DNA from: CAZKUB01 sp964592335
GTDB lineage: Archaea; Thermoplasmatota; E2; DHVEG-1
Assembly (NCBI GenBank): GCA_964592335.1
Contig: CAZQEU010000016.1
Coordinates: forward strand, 1 to 28,235
DNA length: 28,235 nucleotides
Direction of reading: 5' to 3'
A program made the position numbers and the translations under genes. Below are positions 1 to 8,597 of this stretch, one piece after another (the stretch's first letter is position 1; each line of letters opens with the position of its first letter). Below the pieces are notes generated by a model. The model made no database searches, was not told the DNA's origin, and saw only the letters and a list, made by a program, of their open reading frames with translations.

Positions 1-377
1 GTACCATCTACAGTTTCAGCAATACCTATAGGTATAGGCTGTAAAAAATTCACCATGAGGACTACAGCAAGCAATAATGAAACAAATGTAATGCTAAACA
101 GTACCACAATTCTAGTGTTTTCAGGGTGAAGTAATCCTTCACCTCTCCATGTAAGTTTATAGTAAACCCATTTATGGCCATTCCGCTCTTTCTTTTTTAC
201 TAGACCTGCTTCATTTAGTTTTACTAGATGCTCATGTAGAGTTGCTTTATTTAAACTTGTTACTTTACCCAGTTCCTTCAAATTTAATTTTTTTCCATCT
301 AAAGCTCTGAGTATAGAAAGCCTTGTATCAGAGGCAAGTGCTTTAAACGCGGTCATATCAAGAGTTACTTTTGCCAT
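1..377 (-). CDS. ArsR-type winged-helix regulator with a membrane tail (partial)
   Basis: The first 125 codons are visible, starting at the ATG at 377-375; the gene runs off the left edge. Residues 1-85 form an ArsR-like winged helix: the opening has FKALASDTRLSIL, and a recognition-helix segment reads LNKATLHEHLVKL, followed by a basic wing ending KWVYYKLT. From about residue 89 a hydrophobic stretch (IVVLFSITFVSLLLAVVLMV) predicts a membrane helix, so the DNA-binding head is probably tethered to the membrane. No metal-binding cysteines are seen in the visible part. It diverges from pyrE, and the shared spacer holds a palindrome at 425-442 and a TATA-like box at 404-412 placed for a near-leaderless transcript. 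The sensed signal is unknown and the C-terminal part is outside the window. Confidence 0.85.
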   Translation of the reverse strand, partial: MAKVTLDMTAFKALASDTRLSILRALDGKKLNLKELGKVTSLNKATLHEHLVKLNEAGLVKKKERNGHKWVYYKLTWRGEGLLHPENTRIVVLFSITFVSLLLAVVLMVNFLQPIPIGIAETVDG

Positions 378-403
378 CTAATATTATTATTTATATTTCA
401 TTT

Positions 404-412
404 ATTTATATA
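404..412 (-). promoter_or_regulatory. TATA-like box for the ArsR-type gene
   Basis: Read on the minus strand this is an A/T-only box (CTATATAAAT context) centred about 30 bases before the ATG at 377. That spacing would start transcription within a few bases of the ATG, so the mRNA is probably leaderless. No Shine-Dalgarno sequence precedes the ATG, which agrees. Confidence 0.5.
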
Positions 413-424
413 GTGTTTGCTTTT

Positions 425-442
425 GTTCGGAACTTTCCGAAC
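425..442. promoter_or_regulatory. Perfect palindrome between divergent promoters, candidate operator
   Basis: GTTCGGAA and TTCCGAAC flank a 2-base CT spacer: two perfect 8-base arms in an otherwise A/T-rich spacer. The site lies between the two outward-facing TATA-like boxes (404-412 for the regulator, 457-466 for pyrE). It is therefore placed to control either or both. The natural candidate ligand is the adjacent winged-helix regulator, which is inference. Confidence 0.6.
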
Positions 443-456
443 GTTTTCTTTATGTA

Positions 457-466
457 AAAATATAAA
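457..466 (+). promoter_or_regulatory. TATA-like box for pyrE
   Basis: The run AAAATATAAA is centred about 30 bases before the ATG at 492. The predicted transcription start falls at or next to the start codon. No Shine-Dalgarno sequence is present, so leaderless translation is likely. Confidence 0.5.
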
Positions 467-491
467 TCATATTCAGTTATTACCTTTTTTA

Positions 492-1013
492 ATGGATAAA
501 AAAGAACTAACAGATTTATTAAAAGACTGTGGAGCAATAAAGTTTGGTCGTTTTGTGTTAACCTCTGGTGCAATAAGTGATTATTATATTGATATCAAAA
601 AAGCAAGTACAAATCCTTTGATTCTTAAAAAAATAGCAACAGCTATGTCAGAATACACAGAAGGATATGATTTGATTGCTGGAATGGAGCTAGGAGCAGT
701 ACCACTTATTGTAGCTCTTTCACTTGAAACTAATATTCCATATGTTATAATTAGAAAAGACAAACGTGGTCATGGCACTGGTAAACAAATCGAGGGTGGA
801 GATGTAAAAGGAAAAAAGGTATTAATTATAGAAGATGTGACAACAAGCGGTGGATCTGTTATTAAAACCATCCAGATTTTAAGAGAGGCAAAGGCTCTTG
901 TAGATGAAGTACTTGTGGTAGTTGATCGTGAGAGTGGTACTGAAGAAAAACTTAGAAATGCAGATATAAGTTTTATTCCATTGTTATCGATAAGTGAAAT
1001 ACTTAAAAAATAG
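492..1013 (+). CDS. pyrE: Orotate phosphoribosyltransferase
   Basis: The enzyme transfers the phosphoribosyl group of PRPP to orotate to make OMP, the fifth step of UMP synthesis, in the cytoplasm. The 173-residue product has the usual archaeal stand-alone PyrE length. Residues 88-102 form the flexible catalytic loop (RKDKRGHGTGKQIEG), and residues 110-122 (VLIIEDVTTSGGS) are the PRPP-binding signature with its acidic pair. The reading frame is open further upstream to 417, but that extension covers the palindrome and the TATA-like box and is not conserved in type. The ATG at 492 gives a normal N-terminus and fits a leaderless transcript. purD follows 56 bases later from what looks like its own promoter. 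Confidence 0.95.
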   Translation: MDKKELTDLLKDCGAIKFGRFVLTSGAISDYYIDIKKASTNPLILKKIATAMSEYTEGYDLIAGMELGAVPLIVALSLETNIPYVIIRKDKRGHGTGKQIEGGDVKGKKVLIIEDVTTSGGSVIKTIQILREAKALVDEVLVVVDRESGTEEKLRNADISFIPLLSISEILKK

Positions 1014-1019
1014 TTTAAT

Positions 1020-1029
1020 TTTATATATC
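1020..1029 (+). promoter_or_regulatory. TATA-like box for purD
   Basis: TTTATATATC lies about 45 bases before the purD TTG start. A transcript starting about 25 bases downstream would carry a short leader containing the Shine-Dalgarno sequence GGGAGGT at 1054-1060. Confidence 0.4.
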
Positions 1030-1069
1030 TGTTTTGCATTCAATTAGATTCCCGGGAGGTTTGATTTAT

Positions 1070-2401
1070 TTGAAAGTACTTGTAGTAGGCGGAGGCGCTA
1101 GAGAACACGCTATATGTAATGCTGTAGTAAAATCAAAAGATGCTGAGCTTTATTCAGTCATGAAAAATCTCAATCCTGCAATTAAAAACATGTCTAAAGA
1201 TTTTTTACAGGAAAAAGAAACCAACATTGAATCAGTTGTGAAATGGGCTAAAGAAAAACAAATAGAAATTGCACTTGTAGGTCCAGAAGCACCTCTTGAA
1301 AGAGGACTTGTAAATACTCTTCAAAAAGAAGGGATTCCTGCCTGTGCTCCAACTAAAGAAGCAGCAAGGATAGAGACAGATAAAGAATGGATGAGAAATC
1401 TTTTGAAAAAACACAAAGTTGCAGGTCAACTTCGTTGTGAAACATTTACCGATGCGAAAAAAGCAAAAAAATTTATTGAATCTATGAACTGTGAAGTTGC
1501 GATAAAACCAATAGGTCTTACAGGCGGTAAAGGCGTACGTGTCTCAGGAGATCATTTTAATGATATAAACGGTGCAATGGACTATGTAAATGAGGTTTTA
1601 GACAATAAAATAGGTGGACAATCAAAGGTTTTAATCGAAGAAAAAGCAATTGGTGAAGAATTTACTTTGCAGGCATTTTCTGATGGAAAAACGATTTTAC
1701 CTCTTCATGCTGTACAGGATCATAAAAGACTTTTGCCTGGTGATAAAGGAGTAAATACTGGCGGTATGGGTTCATATTCCTGCAAGGAGGGTTTACTTCC
1801 TTTTTTATCACGTAGTGAATATGAGGAAGGTGCAGTCATTCTTCAGAAAATAGTTGAATCATTGGAAAAAGAAGGATGTCCATATGTCGGACCTATTTAC
1901 GGACAATTTATGTTAACTGTAGATGGACCTAAAATAATTGAGATAAATGCACGTTTCGGTGATCCGGAGGCAATGAATGTACTACCTCTTCTTCAAACAG
2001 ATTACATTGAGTTATGCAAAGCAATGATTGATGGCGATCTTAACAAAAAGAAGATAAAAATGCAGAAAAAATCAACGGTATGCAAATATGTTGTGCCACA
2101 GGGATATGGTGTGAAAAGTCTTTCTGGTAAAAAAGTATATGTAGATGAACCAGCAATAAAAGATACTGGTTCACAACTATTTTATGCATCTGTAAACAAA
2201 GAAAACAATTTTGTAACAACTACTACCTCTCGCAGTCTCGCGGTTGTAGGTATCTCTGATTCATTGAATAACGCTGAAAATATTTGTGAAAAAGCTTTAG
2301 AACATATAAAAAGCGATCATATTTTTATTCGTCATGATATAGGAAAACCTGATCTTATTGAGAAAAGAATTAAACATATGAACCAGCTTCGTGGAATGTA
2401 A
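1070..2401 (+). CDS. purD: Phosphoribosylamine-glycine ligase (GAR synthetase)
   Basis: This ATP-grasp enzyme joins glycine to phosphoribosylamine to give GAR, step two of de novo purine synthesis. The N-terminal domain opens with KVLVVGGGAREHAI, the PurD nucleotide-fold signature. The central ATP-grasp part has AIKPIGLTGGKGV, and the metal/ATP end is EINARFGDPEAM. I place the start at the TTG at 1070: it sits 9 bases after a strong Shine-Dalgarno GGGAGGT (1054-1060) and puts the conserved beta strand right at the N-terminus. An upstream TTG at 1034 would add 12 unsupported residues and translate through that site. The 443-residue length is close to other PurD proteins. The GPN GTPase starts 3 bases after the stop, so the two are probably co-transcribed. 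Confidence 0.95.
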   Translation: MKVLVVGGGAREHAICNAVVKSKDAELYSVMKNLNPAIKNMSKDFLQEKETNIESVVKWAKEKQIEIALVGPEAPLERGLVNTLQKEGIPACAPTKEAARIETDKEWMRNLLKKHKVAGQLRCETFTDAKKAKKFIESMNCEVAIKPIGLTGGKGVRVSGDHFNDINGAMDYVNEVLDNKIGGQSKVLIEEKAIGEEFTLQAFSDGKTILPLHAVQDHKRLLPGDKGVNTGGMGSYSCKEGLLPFLSRSEYEEGAVILQKIVESLEKEGCPYVGPIYGQFMLTVDGPKIIEINARFGDPEAMNVLPLLQTDYIELCKAMIDGDLNKKKIKMQKKSTVCKYVVPQGYGVKSLSGKKVYVDEPAIKDTGSQLFYASVNKENNFVTTTTSRSLAVVGISDSLNNAENICEKALEHIKSDHIFIRHDIGKPDLIEKRIKHMNQLRGM

Positions 2402-2404
2402 TTT

Positions 2405-3178
2405 ATGAAACAACAAATTTATATTTATTTTATAGGAACAGCAGGTTCTGGTAAATCAACACTTACCAGCTCCTTTAAACAATGGATGACAAATCAAGGT
2501 CTTGATGCAGTTACTGTAAATCTTGATCCAGGTGCAGAAAATCTACCATATACCCCTGATGTGGATATATGTGACTGGATATCACTTGAAGAAGTAATGA
2601 ATTCTTATGAACTTGGTCCAAATGGTGCACAAATAGCTTGTGCCGATATGCTTGCGTTAAACACATCAGATATTAAAGAATCCATAGATTCCTTTAAAGC
2701 AGATTATATTTTGATGGATACACCAGGTCAACTTGAGCTTTTTGTATTCAGAGAAGCAGGAAAATATATAATTGAGTTTATGAACCCAAAGCAGTCGATG
2801 GTTGCATATATTTTAGATCCTGCTCTTGCAAAAACCGCATCTGGTTTTGTATCCCAGCTCCTACTTTCAATAAACACAAGTTTTAGGTTAAATCATCCTC
2901 AGATAAATATTCTTAGTAAATCAGATCTGATCTCAGATGATGAAAGAGTAACTATAAAAAACTGGTCAGAAAACATAGATACACTTGAAAATGCTATACT
3001 TTGTGAAAAAGAATCTATTTATCGTGAGATGAGTGAAGGTATTTTACGTCTTTTAAGAGATTTTAGTAGCCAGATACAGATGATACAAACAGGTAAAGAA
3101 AATTTTTTAGGAATTGATGATTTATACACACTTATACAATTACAGTTTCAAGGTGGAGAAGATTTAACTAGTGACTAA
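2405..3178 (+). CDS. GPN-loop GTPase
   Basis: A 257-residue P-loop GTPase of the GPN family, the archaeal homologue of eukaryotic Gpn1-3, which act in RNA polymerase assembly; the archaeal members are homodimers of less certain role. Visible motifs are the P-loop GTAGSGKST (residues 11-19), the family-defining Gly-Pro-Asn (71-73), the G3-type DTPGQ (105-109) and SKSD (171-174) at the guanine-specificity position, where NKxD is the common form. The gene follows purD by 3 bases and converges on the subtilase gene with only 6 bases between the stop codons. Family assignment is firm; the cellular role is inferred from homologues. Confidence 0.92.
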   Translation: MKQQIYIYFIGTAGSGKSTLTSSFKQWMTNQGLDAVTVNLDPGAENLPYTPDVDICDWISLEEVMNSYELGPNGAQIACADMLALNTSDIKESIDSFKADYILMDTPGQLELFVFREAGKYIIEFMNPKQSMVAYILDPALAKTASGFVSQLLLSINTSFRLNHPQINILSKSDLISDDERVTIKNWSENIDTLENAILCEKESIYREMSEGILRLLRDFSSQIQMIQTGKENFLGIDDLYTLIQLQFQGGEDLTSD

Positions 3179-3184
3179 AAAGAT

Positions 3185-5158
3185 TTAATTTGAATTTATT
3201 ATTTCTATTTCTTCCCTGGCTACTTTTTTTCCTACTAATTTTATTACAATAATTTTTGCTTTTATAGAATTTACAAAAGGAAGATAAATAGAGGGTGCTC
3301 TAAATGTTATCTCTGAACCATATCTTATCTTAGGTAAGTGCATTTGACTATAGAATAATACAAATGCATTCATGGGAACAAAGTTTTTATCAAAGATTTT
3401 AACGTTAAAAAAAGAACTTTCGTTAATTTGATTTTTAACTTCAATTATAACATCATCATTTTCAGGTATACTGCCAATGTTAATCAAAACCATATCTGTA
3501 CTTGTTTGATTTACACTATTTACTTCTAGTTTAAAATAGCATATCTTATTTTCTGGAATAGATGAAACATTCCAAGTAAATAATTTACCATTTGATACAG
3601 CTATTGTACTCTCATGTATTTTTATCCATTCATTTTCCTTTTTATAAAATAATTTATAGTTCTGAAAATCTCTTGCAGCCGCAGTGCCATATATATCAAT
3701 TAAAGTTGTGTTAAATGATTCAGATGTATTTAAAAAAGCAATAGGTGGTGCTTCAGAAAGATTTACTGCAGCATAAGCATCAACTCGTCCCCATCCCTGA
3801 GTCATAATATCATAACCAAGATCTAAAGCTGTATTTCTAATCGCCATCTTAACTTCCAATGGCTCCCAATCAGGATGCTTTTGTAAAATTAATGCAGCAA
3901 TCCCTGCAACGTGCGGGCATGCCATACTAGTCCCACTTTGAGTGCTATAACCATTATCAAGCCAGGTGCTATTTATCGAGATACCCGGTGCTACAACATC
4001 TGGTTTAATAGTGCCATTTGGAGTTGGTCCTCTAGAACTATACAAAGATATTTTGTCATTTTTATCAGTGGACCCAACTGCAATTGCTTTTCTCGCACAT
4101 GCTGGAGACTGAATTGTACCAGCTGAAGGACCTCTATTTCCAGCTGCTGCAACAAAGACAATACCTGAATCAACAAGCATATCTACTGTCCTTGATATCT
4201 GATCATCTGGATTAGATGGATTGTCACTAGAACCCGGGCTAAACAATCCAAAACTCATAGATACAACATTCATATGATCTGAAAAATTACCATCCTGGTT
4301 AGGATCAACTGCTCTCTCTAATGCACTAAAAAGCCAAGCTTCAGCTCCAACGCCATCTTTATTCAAAATTTTATACGCATACAATGATACATTTGGTGCA
4401 ACGCCAGTTACTATGCCTGCACAGTGAGTGCCATGTCCATTATCATCCATTGGATTATCATCTTCAGATTTTGGTGAATCACACTCATAATTAACCAAAT
4501 TAAAATGATCACATGTAACAAAATCATATCCATCTACTACTTGATATCCTGGACCAAATCCACCGCCAAAAACAGAATGATTATAATCAATACCTGTATC
4601 AAGGACTGCAACATTTACGCCCTCACCTGTAACATTTATACCTGAAGTATTTTGTAATTCCCATACATCATCTGCATTTATTAAAGGCACACTGTCCTGT
4701 AAGTTTACTTTAAAAATACGATTTGGATACACACCTTCTACAAAAGGCAAGGATTCTATCAATCTGACTATTTTTTCTGGTATATTACTTACAGCAAAAC
4801 CATTGAAAACATTAGTAAATTCTTCGATAAAAAAACAATCAGATTTACAATTACAATCAATTAAATCAAGGATTTTTTCTTTTGCAGTTGAATGCAAAGA
4901 CAAAAATTGATCTTTATGGTCATTGACTTTTTCTTCTATTTTGCCATACAAATTTGATTTAGTAAGGTTTTTTTCAAAAACAAATAAAGGATCACCCCTA
5001 AGTTTGATTATATACCCATTTTTTTCTAAAAAACTGTTTGAAATATTTGTTTTTTCAATAGAATCAGTTACAATCTTACTTGAAACTGTAAAACTAGACA
5101 TAAATGTAGAAAAAACCAATATAAAGCAAATTAGTACAGCCAATCTATTAATTTTCAT
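3185..5158 (-). CDS. Secreted subtilisin-like serine protease (S8) with prodomain
   Basis: The 657-residue protein begins with a signal peptide (hydrophobic core about 6-24). Next is an inhibitor-I9-like propeptide (about 48-152), then the S8 catalytic domain. The triad is complete: Asp187 in VLDTGID, His242 in GHGTHCAG, Ser411 in GTSMACPH; the oxyanion Asn341 lies in AAAGN. After about residue 470 comes a beta-rich domain with the IYGTAAARDFQNY pattern common after archaeal subtilases. The prodomain carries an unusual Cys cluster (102, 104, 108). No C-terminal anchor is seen, so it is probably exported. It starts 38 bases after the TYW1 stop, where an A/T-rich box about 25 bases upstream suggests its own promoter. 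Substrates are unknown. Confidence 0.93.
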   Translation of the reverse strand: MKINRLAVLICFILVFSTFMSSFTVSSKIVTDSIEKTNISNSFLEKNGYIIKLRGDPLFVFEKNLTKSNLYGKIEEKVNDHKDQFLSLHSTAKEKILDLIDCNCKSDCFFIEEFTNVFNGFAVSNIPEKIVRLIESLPFVEGVYPNRIFKVNLQDSVPLINADDVWELQNTSGINVTGEGVNVAVLDTGIDYNHSVFGGGFGPGYQVVDGYDFVTCDHFNLVNYECDSPKSEDDNPMDDNGHGTHCAGIVTGVAPNVSLYAYKILNKDGVGAEAWLFSALERAVDPNQDGNFSDHMNVVSMSFGLFSPGSSDNPSNPDDQISRTVDMLVDSGIVFVAAAGNRGPSAGTIQSPACARKAIAVGSTDKNDKISLYSSRGPTPNGTIKPDVVAPGISINSTWLDNGYSTQSGTSMACPHVAGIAALILQKHPDWEPLEVKMAIRNTALDLGYDIMTQGWGRVDAYAAVNLSEAPPIAFLNTSESFNTTLIDIYGTAAARDFQNYKLFYKKENEWIKIHESTIAVSNGKLFTWNVSSIPENKICYFKLEVNSVNQTSTDMVLINIGSIPENDDVIIEVKNQINESSFFNVKIFDKNFVPMNAFVLFYSQMHLPKIRYGSEITFRAPSIYLPFVNSIKAKIIVIKLVGKKVAREEIEIINSN

Positions 5159-5196
5159 TATATTATAAATATTAACCTTATAATTTATTAAGTTTA

Positions 5197-6129
5197 TTAT
5201 ACAAACCTTTTCTTTTTAGAGTCTTTTGTTAGTAAAACAACCCTTGATTTTGGTTTTTCCATAGAAAGTTTATAACCTATTTCATCTGAAATTTTTGAAC
5301 CAAAATCTCTTACTTTTTCATGAGGAGGCATATTTGAAATATTCATTCTCTTGCGGCTATACCCTACAAAAACATAGCCCTTTGGTTCAATAAACATGGG
5401 TTCTGCTTTTTTATCAAGCTCTGCATATTGTTTAATATATTTTTCATCCATATTCCATCTTTGTAAAAGTGTATGTCTTATAACCGTCCTTGTATCAAGA
5501 GAGGGAAGTAATTCAAGTGTTTTATTTATCCTATCCCAACCATCATATATAAGTGGAGAACATACTTTTTTATAAACATCTTTATTTGGAGCAACAACAG
5601 ATACATAAAGCTGCTTTGGCAACGTATCCATTTTTTCAAGTGCTTCTGGGTTAGTGCCGTTTGTTACAAGAAAAGTAGTAATATTTTTTTTATGGCATTC
5701 CTCAAAAAAATCAGATAGATATGGATAAAGAGTTGGCTCACCAGAAAGAGAGCAGGCTAGCATATTAGGATTATTTGCTTCCTCCCATTTTTTAAGATCA
5801 CATCTTTTGTCGCCTTTAAAACCGGTTATAAGTTTTCTTTGTGCTTCTATTGAGTTTTCTAAGATAAACTTAGGCTCATCTATTTCTTTGAATTCTTTTT
5901 CATTGAATCCTTGATGACGCCAGCAGAAAAGACACATATGATTGCATTGATTAATTGAAGGTGTCATCTGCAAACAACGATGCGACTGTATACCATAAAA
6001 AGTCTGTTTGTAACATTCTCTGCCATATATCAGACTCTGTCTCATCCAATGACATAGTTTTACACCAGAATGATTTCCAACTACTGCATAATGTTGTTTC
6101 TGAAGGATTTTTTTAAGTTCTTCTCTCAT
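5197..6129 (-). CDS. taw1: tRNA-Phe 4-demethylwyosine synthase (radical SAM TYW1)
   Basis: This enzyme builds the tricyclic base imG-14 at G37 of tRNA-Phe by condensing N1-methylguanosine with a two-carbon unit from pyruvate. With the start at the ATG at 6129, all cluster cysteines fall at 26, 39 and 52 (auxiliary cluster) and 62, 66 and 69 (radical SAM cluster, CNHMCLFC). These are the positions I recall for the Pyrococcus enzyme. The block YGIQSHRCLQMTP is a TYW1 hallmark. An upstream TTG at 6144 would add five residues and shift this numbering, so I reject it. The product is 310 residues. It follows the nitroreductase gene by 30 bases and may be co-transcribed. The name taw1 is by family homology. 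Confidence 0.95.
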   Translation of the reverse strand: MREELKKILQKQHYAVVGNHSGVKLCHWMRQSLIYGRECYKQTFYGIQSHRCLQMTPSINQCNHMCLFCWRHQGFNEKEFKEIDEPKFILENSIEAQRKLITGFKGDKRCDLKKWEEANNPNMLACSLSGEPTLYPYLSDFFEECHKKNITTFLVTNGTNPEALEKMDTLPKQLYVSVVAPNKDVYKKVCSPLIYDGWDRINKTLELLPSLDTRTVIRHTLLQRWNMDEKYIKQYAELDKKAEPMFIEPKGYVFVGYSRKRMNISNMPPHEKVRDFGSKISDEIGYKLSMEKPKSRVVLLTKDSKKKRFV

Positions 6130-6159
6130 AACTAGAAACGGCAATACTTATTCTTTACT

Positions 6160-6744
6160 TTATAGTTTTTTGTACTTATTGTAATGTACTATATCCTCTA
6201 GTTTTCGTTTTGGAACATGTAAAACATCATTTTTATCTCTCCAGTATTTAACCGAATGATCCAGGTCATCTACAACTGCTTTTTCTGCTTTGTAACCAAT
6301 AGCTACAACTGAGTCAATGATTATTTCCCGGGGAATATCTAATATTTCTCGTATTTTTTCTTTGTCGATTTTACAAAGAATGCAGCTACCAAGACCTTGA
6401 CTTTCAGCAGTTATAACTATATTTGCAGTTGCAAAACTTACATCACGTAAATACCAAGGATTTTTCTTATCTTTTACAAGAATAACAATATATGCTGCAG
6501 GGCTTTCTTCATCAGATGGATTCCAATATTTTAAGTAACCCGCCCAACTAAGAGTCTTAAAAATCTTCGAACAGGTTTTCTTTTCATCAATTATCATAAA
6601 TTCAAGCGGTTGAAGATTCGCAGCAGATGCAGCAAGACGGGCAGCATCTACCATTTTTTTAAGTAAACTTCTCTGCACTTTTTTTTGTTGAAAACGTCGT
6701 ATGCTACGCCTAGATGATATACACGTGTAAATTTTATCACTCAT
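6160..6744 (-). CDS. Nitroreductase-family flavoprotein
   Basis: A 194-residue FMN-dependent NAD(P)H oxidoreductase of the nitroreductase fold. The N-terminal phosphate-binding motif SSRRSIRRF (residues 10-18) is clear, followed by the helix AARLAASAANLQPLEF that contacts FMN. The C-terminal segment has SQGLGSCILCKID and a PREIIIDSVVAIGY stretch typical of the family. There is a good Shine-Dalgarno (GGAAGG) just before the ATG. The natural substrate cannot be read from sequence; members reduce quinones, nitro compounds, flavins or halogenated aromatics. It lies upstream of TYW1 on the same strand, but no functional link between the two is known to me. Confidence 0.88.
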   Translation of the reverse strand: MSDKIYTCISSRRSIRRFQQKKVQRSLLKKMVDAARLAASAANLQPLEFMIIDEKKTCSKIFKTLSWAGYLKYWNPSDEESPAAYIVILVKDKKNPWYLRDVSFATANIVITAESQGLGSCILCKIDKEKIREILDIPREIIIDSVVAIGYKAEKAVVDDLDHSVKYWRDKNDVLHVPKRKLEDIVHYNKYKKL

Positions 6745-6876
6745 TTTTATCCTTCCAAATTTTGTAAAAAATAGAATTCCAATACAATTAAAAAATTTGT
6801 GGGTTATAACTGCTTTTCATCCAACAAAATAATAAACCAGTTTTTATTACAGAAAATACAGTGAGGATTTTCATAA

Positions 6877-8409
6877 ATGGTAAAAAAAATTAGAAGAATG
6901 AGAACTTTTGCAAGGACCGCCTCAAAATCTATGGAAAAAAAACTTGTTGAAAATGCAAAAAAACTAAGAGAAAACCCTTACCTTGTTTTACCAGAATACG
7001 AAGATAAATATTCAAGTAAATATTTTGGTAAAATAAAAAAAATAATTGATAAAGTCGAAAAAAATATTGATAATTCAAAAAAACTAGAAAAAATTTCAAA
7101 TAAAAAAGGAATTGAAGGTGCAATTGCAGGAACTCTTCTAATTGCAGAATCAGAAAAAGCTCCATATCTTGCTGTTGCAAAGTTTTCCACGGGAGATGTT
7201 ACTTATGCTCAGAGAGGACGGGCTGATAAAGAAAAACTGATAGCATCTCAACATTTTGACGATCCAGTTCTTAGACTACTTGGAATAAAAGATATTGCTC
7301 ATAAAAAAGATCTTCATGTATATTCATGGGATAATGGTTTTCTGTCAACAGGACAAAAAGCAAAACCACCAAAAGATTTTGTTGATTTTGTTTTAAAAAA
7401 AAGCGGTTTTAAAATAAAAGATAACATTGCAACCTGCTGTAACATAAAACCAGATTCCATCAAAAATAAAAAAATCTTAGAAAAAAATTATATTCATATT
7501 CATTGGAAATCTGCTGGCATTTACGTTTCTGTATGTGAGACTTGTGCGAAAAAAAGAAAAAACACCTTGTTTGATATCACAAAATATATGCTAAATCCAA
7601 ATATTTCAGAAGAATTTTCAATTGAGGTAGTTGGACAAGTTTTAAAGAAAAAAGGGTCAGAGAATAAACCAACTGAGCATATACAGGATTATTTATCAGG
7701 AAAACTATCAGATTACCAGTTCATCCAAAAAAATATGCAACATCGGGAAGAGATGATAAGAGACTCTGATGAAAAAATATTGGTTTTAGATGGTGTTTCA
7801 TATGGGACAGACACTAAACGCTTTATTGATGCTTTAAAGCCTAATAAATATGAAAGAGAAGGCCTGAATATCCTATTAGAAACAATCGATGAACCTGTCA
7901 TCTTTGATGATGCAACACCAAATAAAGTATTTGAAAAATTTTGGGAAAAAGAAGGTGTATCAATAATAAATCATTTGATTAATGACTCAAATCTTGCTGA
8001 GAAATTTTATAACCTAGATGAAACTCCTTCAGATATCCTTGAATTAGTATTAAAATTTAAGGAGAGGCAGAAGATTTTATCCAAGCTTCCAAAGTATAAA
8101 AAACTCCCACCATTAGCTAAATTTGCTGATACAGTTGCTAGAACATATAAGACATTTGGTGAAAAAAAAGCAATAGTTGATCTTAAAAAAAGACCAGATA
8201 CGCCAAAAGGAAAATCAGTTGCATACGCATTTTTACTTTACTTTGGAAAAGGATCAGATAAAAAATGGCAGTATTCAAATCTTGAGATTGAATACGGAGA
8301 GTTTTTAAAGGATTACGTTAAAAAACTTATTGAGGCGAAACCTGAAGAGTATCATGAAAAACTAAAAGAATTACTAGTTTCAAGTGGTAGTTCTGAAGAA
8401 ATCGATTAA
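6877..8409 (+). CDS. Unrecognised 510-residue protein with paired cysteines
   Basis: I do not recognise this family. The protein is highly charged and has no signal peptide or membrane helix, so it is probably cytoplasmic. The first 75 residues are Lys/Arg-rich and helical. Next is a compact region around 78-140 (GIEGAIAGTLLIAESEKAPY and GDVTYAQRGRADKEKL). Residues C187-C188 and C220-E-T-C223 could form a four-Cys metal site. The C-terminal half (about 240-510) is mostly helical, with an IVDLKKRPDTPKGKSVAYAF block. The ATG at 6877 is preceded by GTGAGG at a spacing of about 11. It diverges from the nitroreductase gene. A nucleic-acid-associated role would fit the basic N-terminus and the Cys pairs, but that is speculation. 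Confidence 0.7.
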   Translation: MVKKIRRMRTFARTASKSMEKKLVENAKKLRENPYLVLPEYEDKYSSKYFGKIKKIIDKVEKNIDNSKKLEKISNKKGIEGAIAGTLLIAESEKAPYLAVAKFSTGDVTYAQRGRADKEKLIASQHFDDPVLRLLGIKDIAHKKDLHVYSWDNGFLSTGQKAKPPKDFVDFVLKKSGFKIKDNIATCCNIKPDSIKNKKILEKNYIHIHWKSAGIYVSVCETCAKKRKNTLFDITKYMLNPNISEEFSIEVVGQVLKKKGSENKPTEHIQDYLSGKLSDYQFIQKNMQHREEMIRDSDEKILVLDGVSYGTDTKRFIDALKPNKYEREGLNILLETIDEPVIFDDATPNKVFEKFWEKEGVSIINHLINDSNLAEKFYNLDETPSDILELVLKFKERQKILSKLPKYKKLPPLAKFADTVARTYKTFGEKKAIVDLKKRPDTPKGKSVAYAFLLYFGKGSDKKWQYSNLEIEYGEFLKDYVKKLIEAKPEEYHEKLKELLVSSGSSEEID

Positions 8410-8533
8410 AATAAAATCATCTTATCATTTTGTTACAAAACAAAACAATATACTAAGAATAAGAAAATATTTTTCTCAATTTAATAAAATACACAACATA
8501 ATATTGATATATCTCCGCTGTAATGAACTAAAA

Positions 8534-8584
8534 TTGTGTTAATATCTAATACACAAAAAAACCTGTTTTTCTTTATTTAACAGG
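8534..8584 (+). promoter_or_regulatory. Two tandem stem-loops in the leader of the pilin-like cluster
   Basis: TTGTGT (8534-8539) pairs with ACACAA (8551-8556), and CCTGTT (8562-8567) pairs with AACAGG (8579-8584). The second stem takes in the first two G of the Shine-Dalgarno GGGGAGG (8583-8589), which stands 8 bases before the ATG at 8598. Folding could therefore modulate ribosome access. The stems are short and A/T-rich, so a functional role is only a possibility. Confidence 0.35.
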
Positions 8585-8597
8585 GGAGGCAAAAAAT

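Noticed and set aside
417..491. Upstream extension of pyrE
   Set aside because: The added residues would be encoded by the palindrome and TATA-like box, and PyrE proteins start where the ATG at 492 places them.
3911..4126. Plus-strand frame opposite the subtilase
   Set aside because: It is the antisense of the conserved catalytic Ser region; its length is explained by codon bias of the real gene and it has no start signals.
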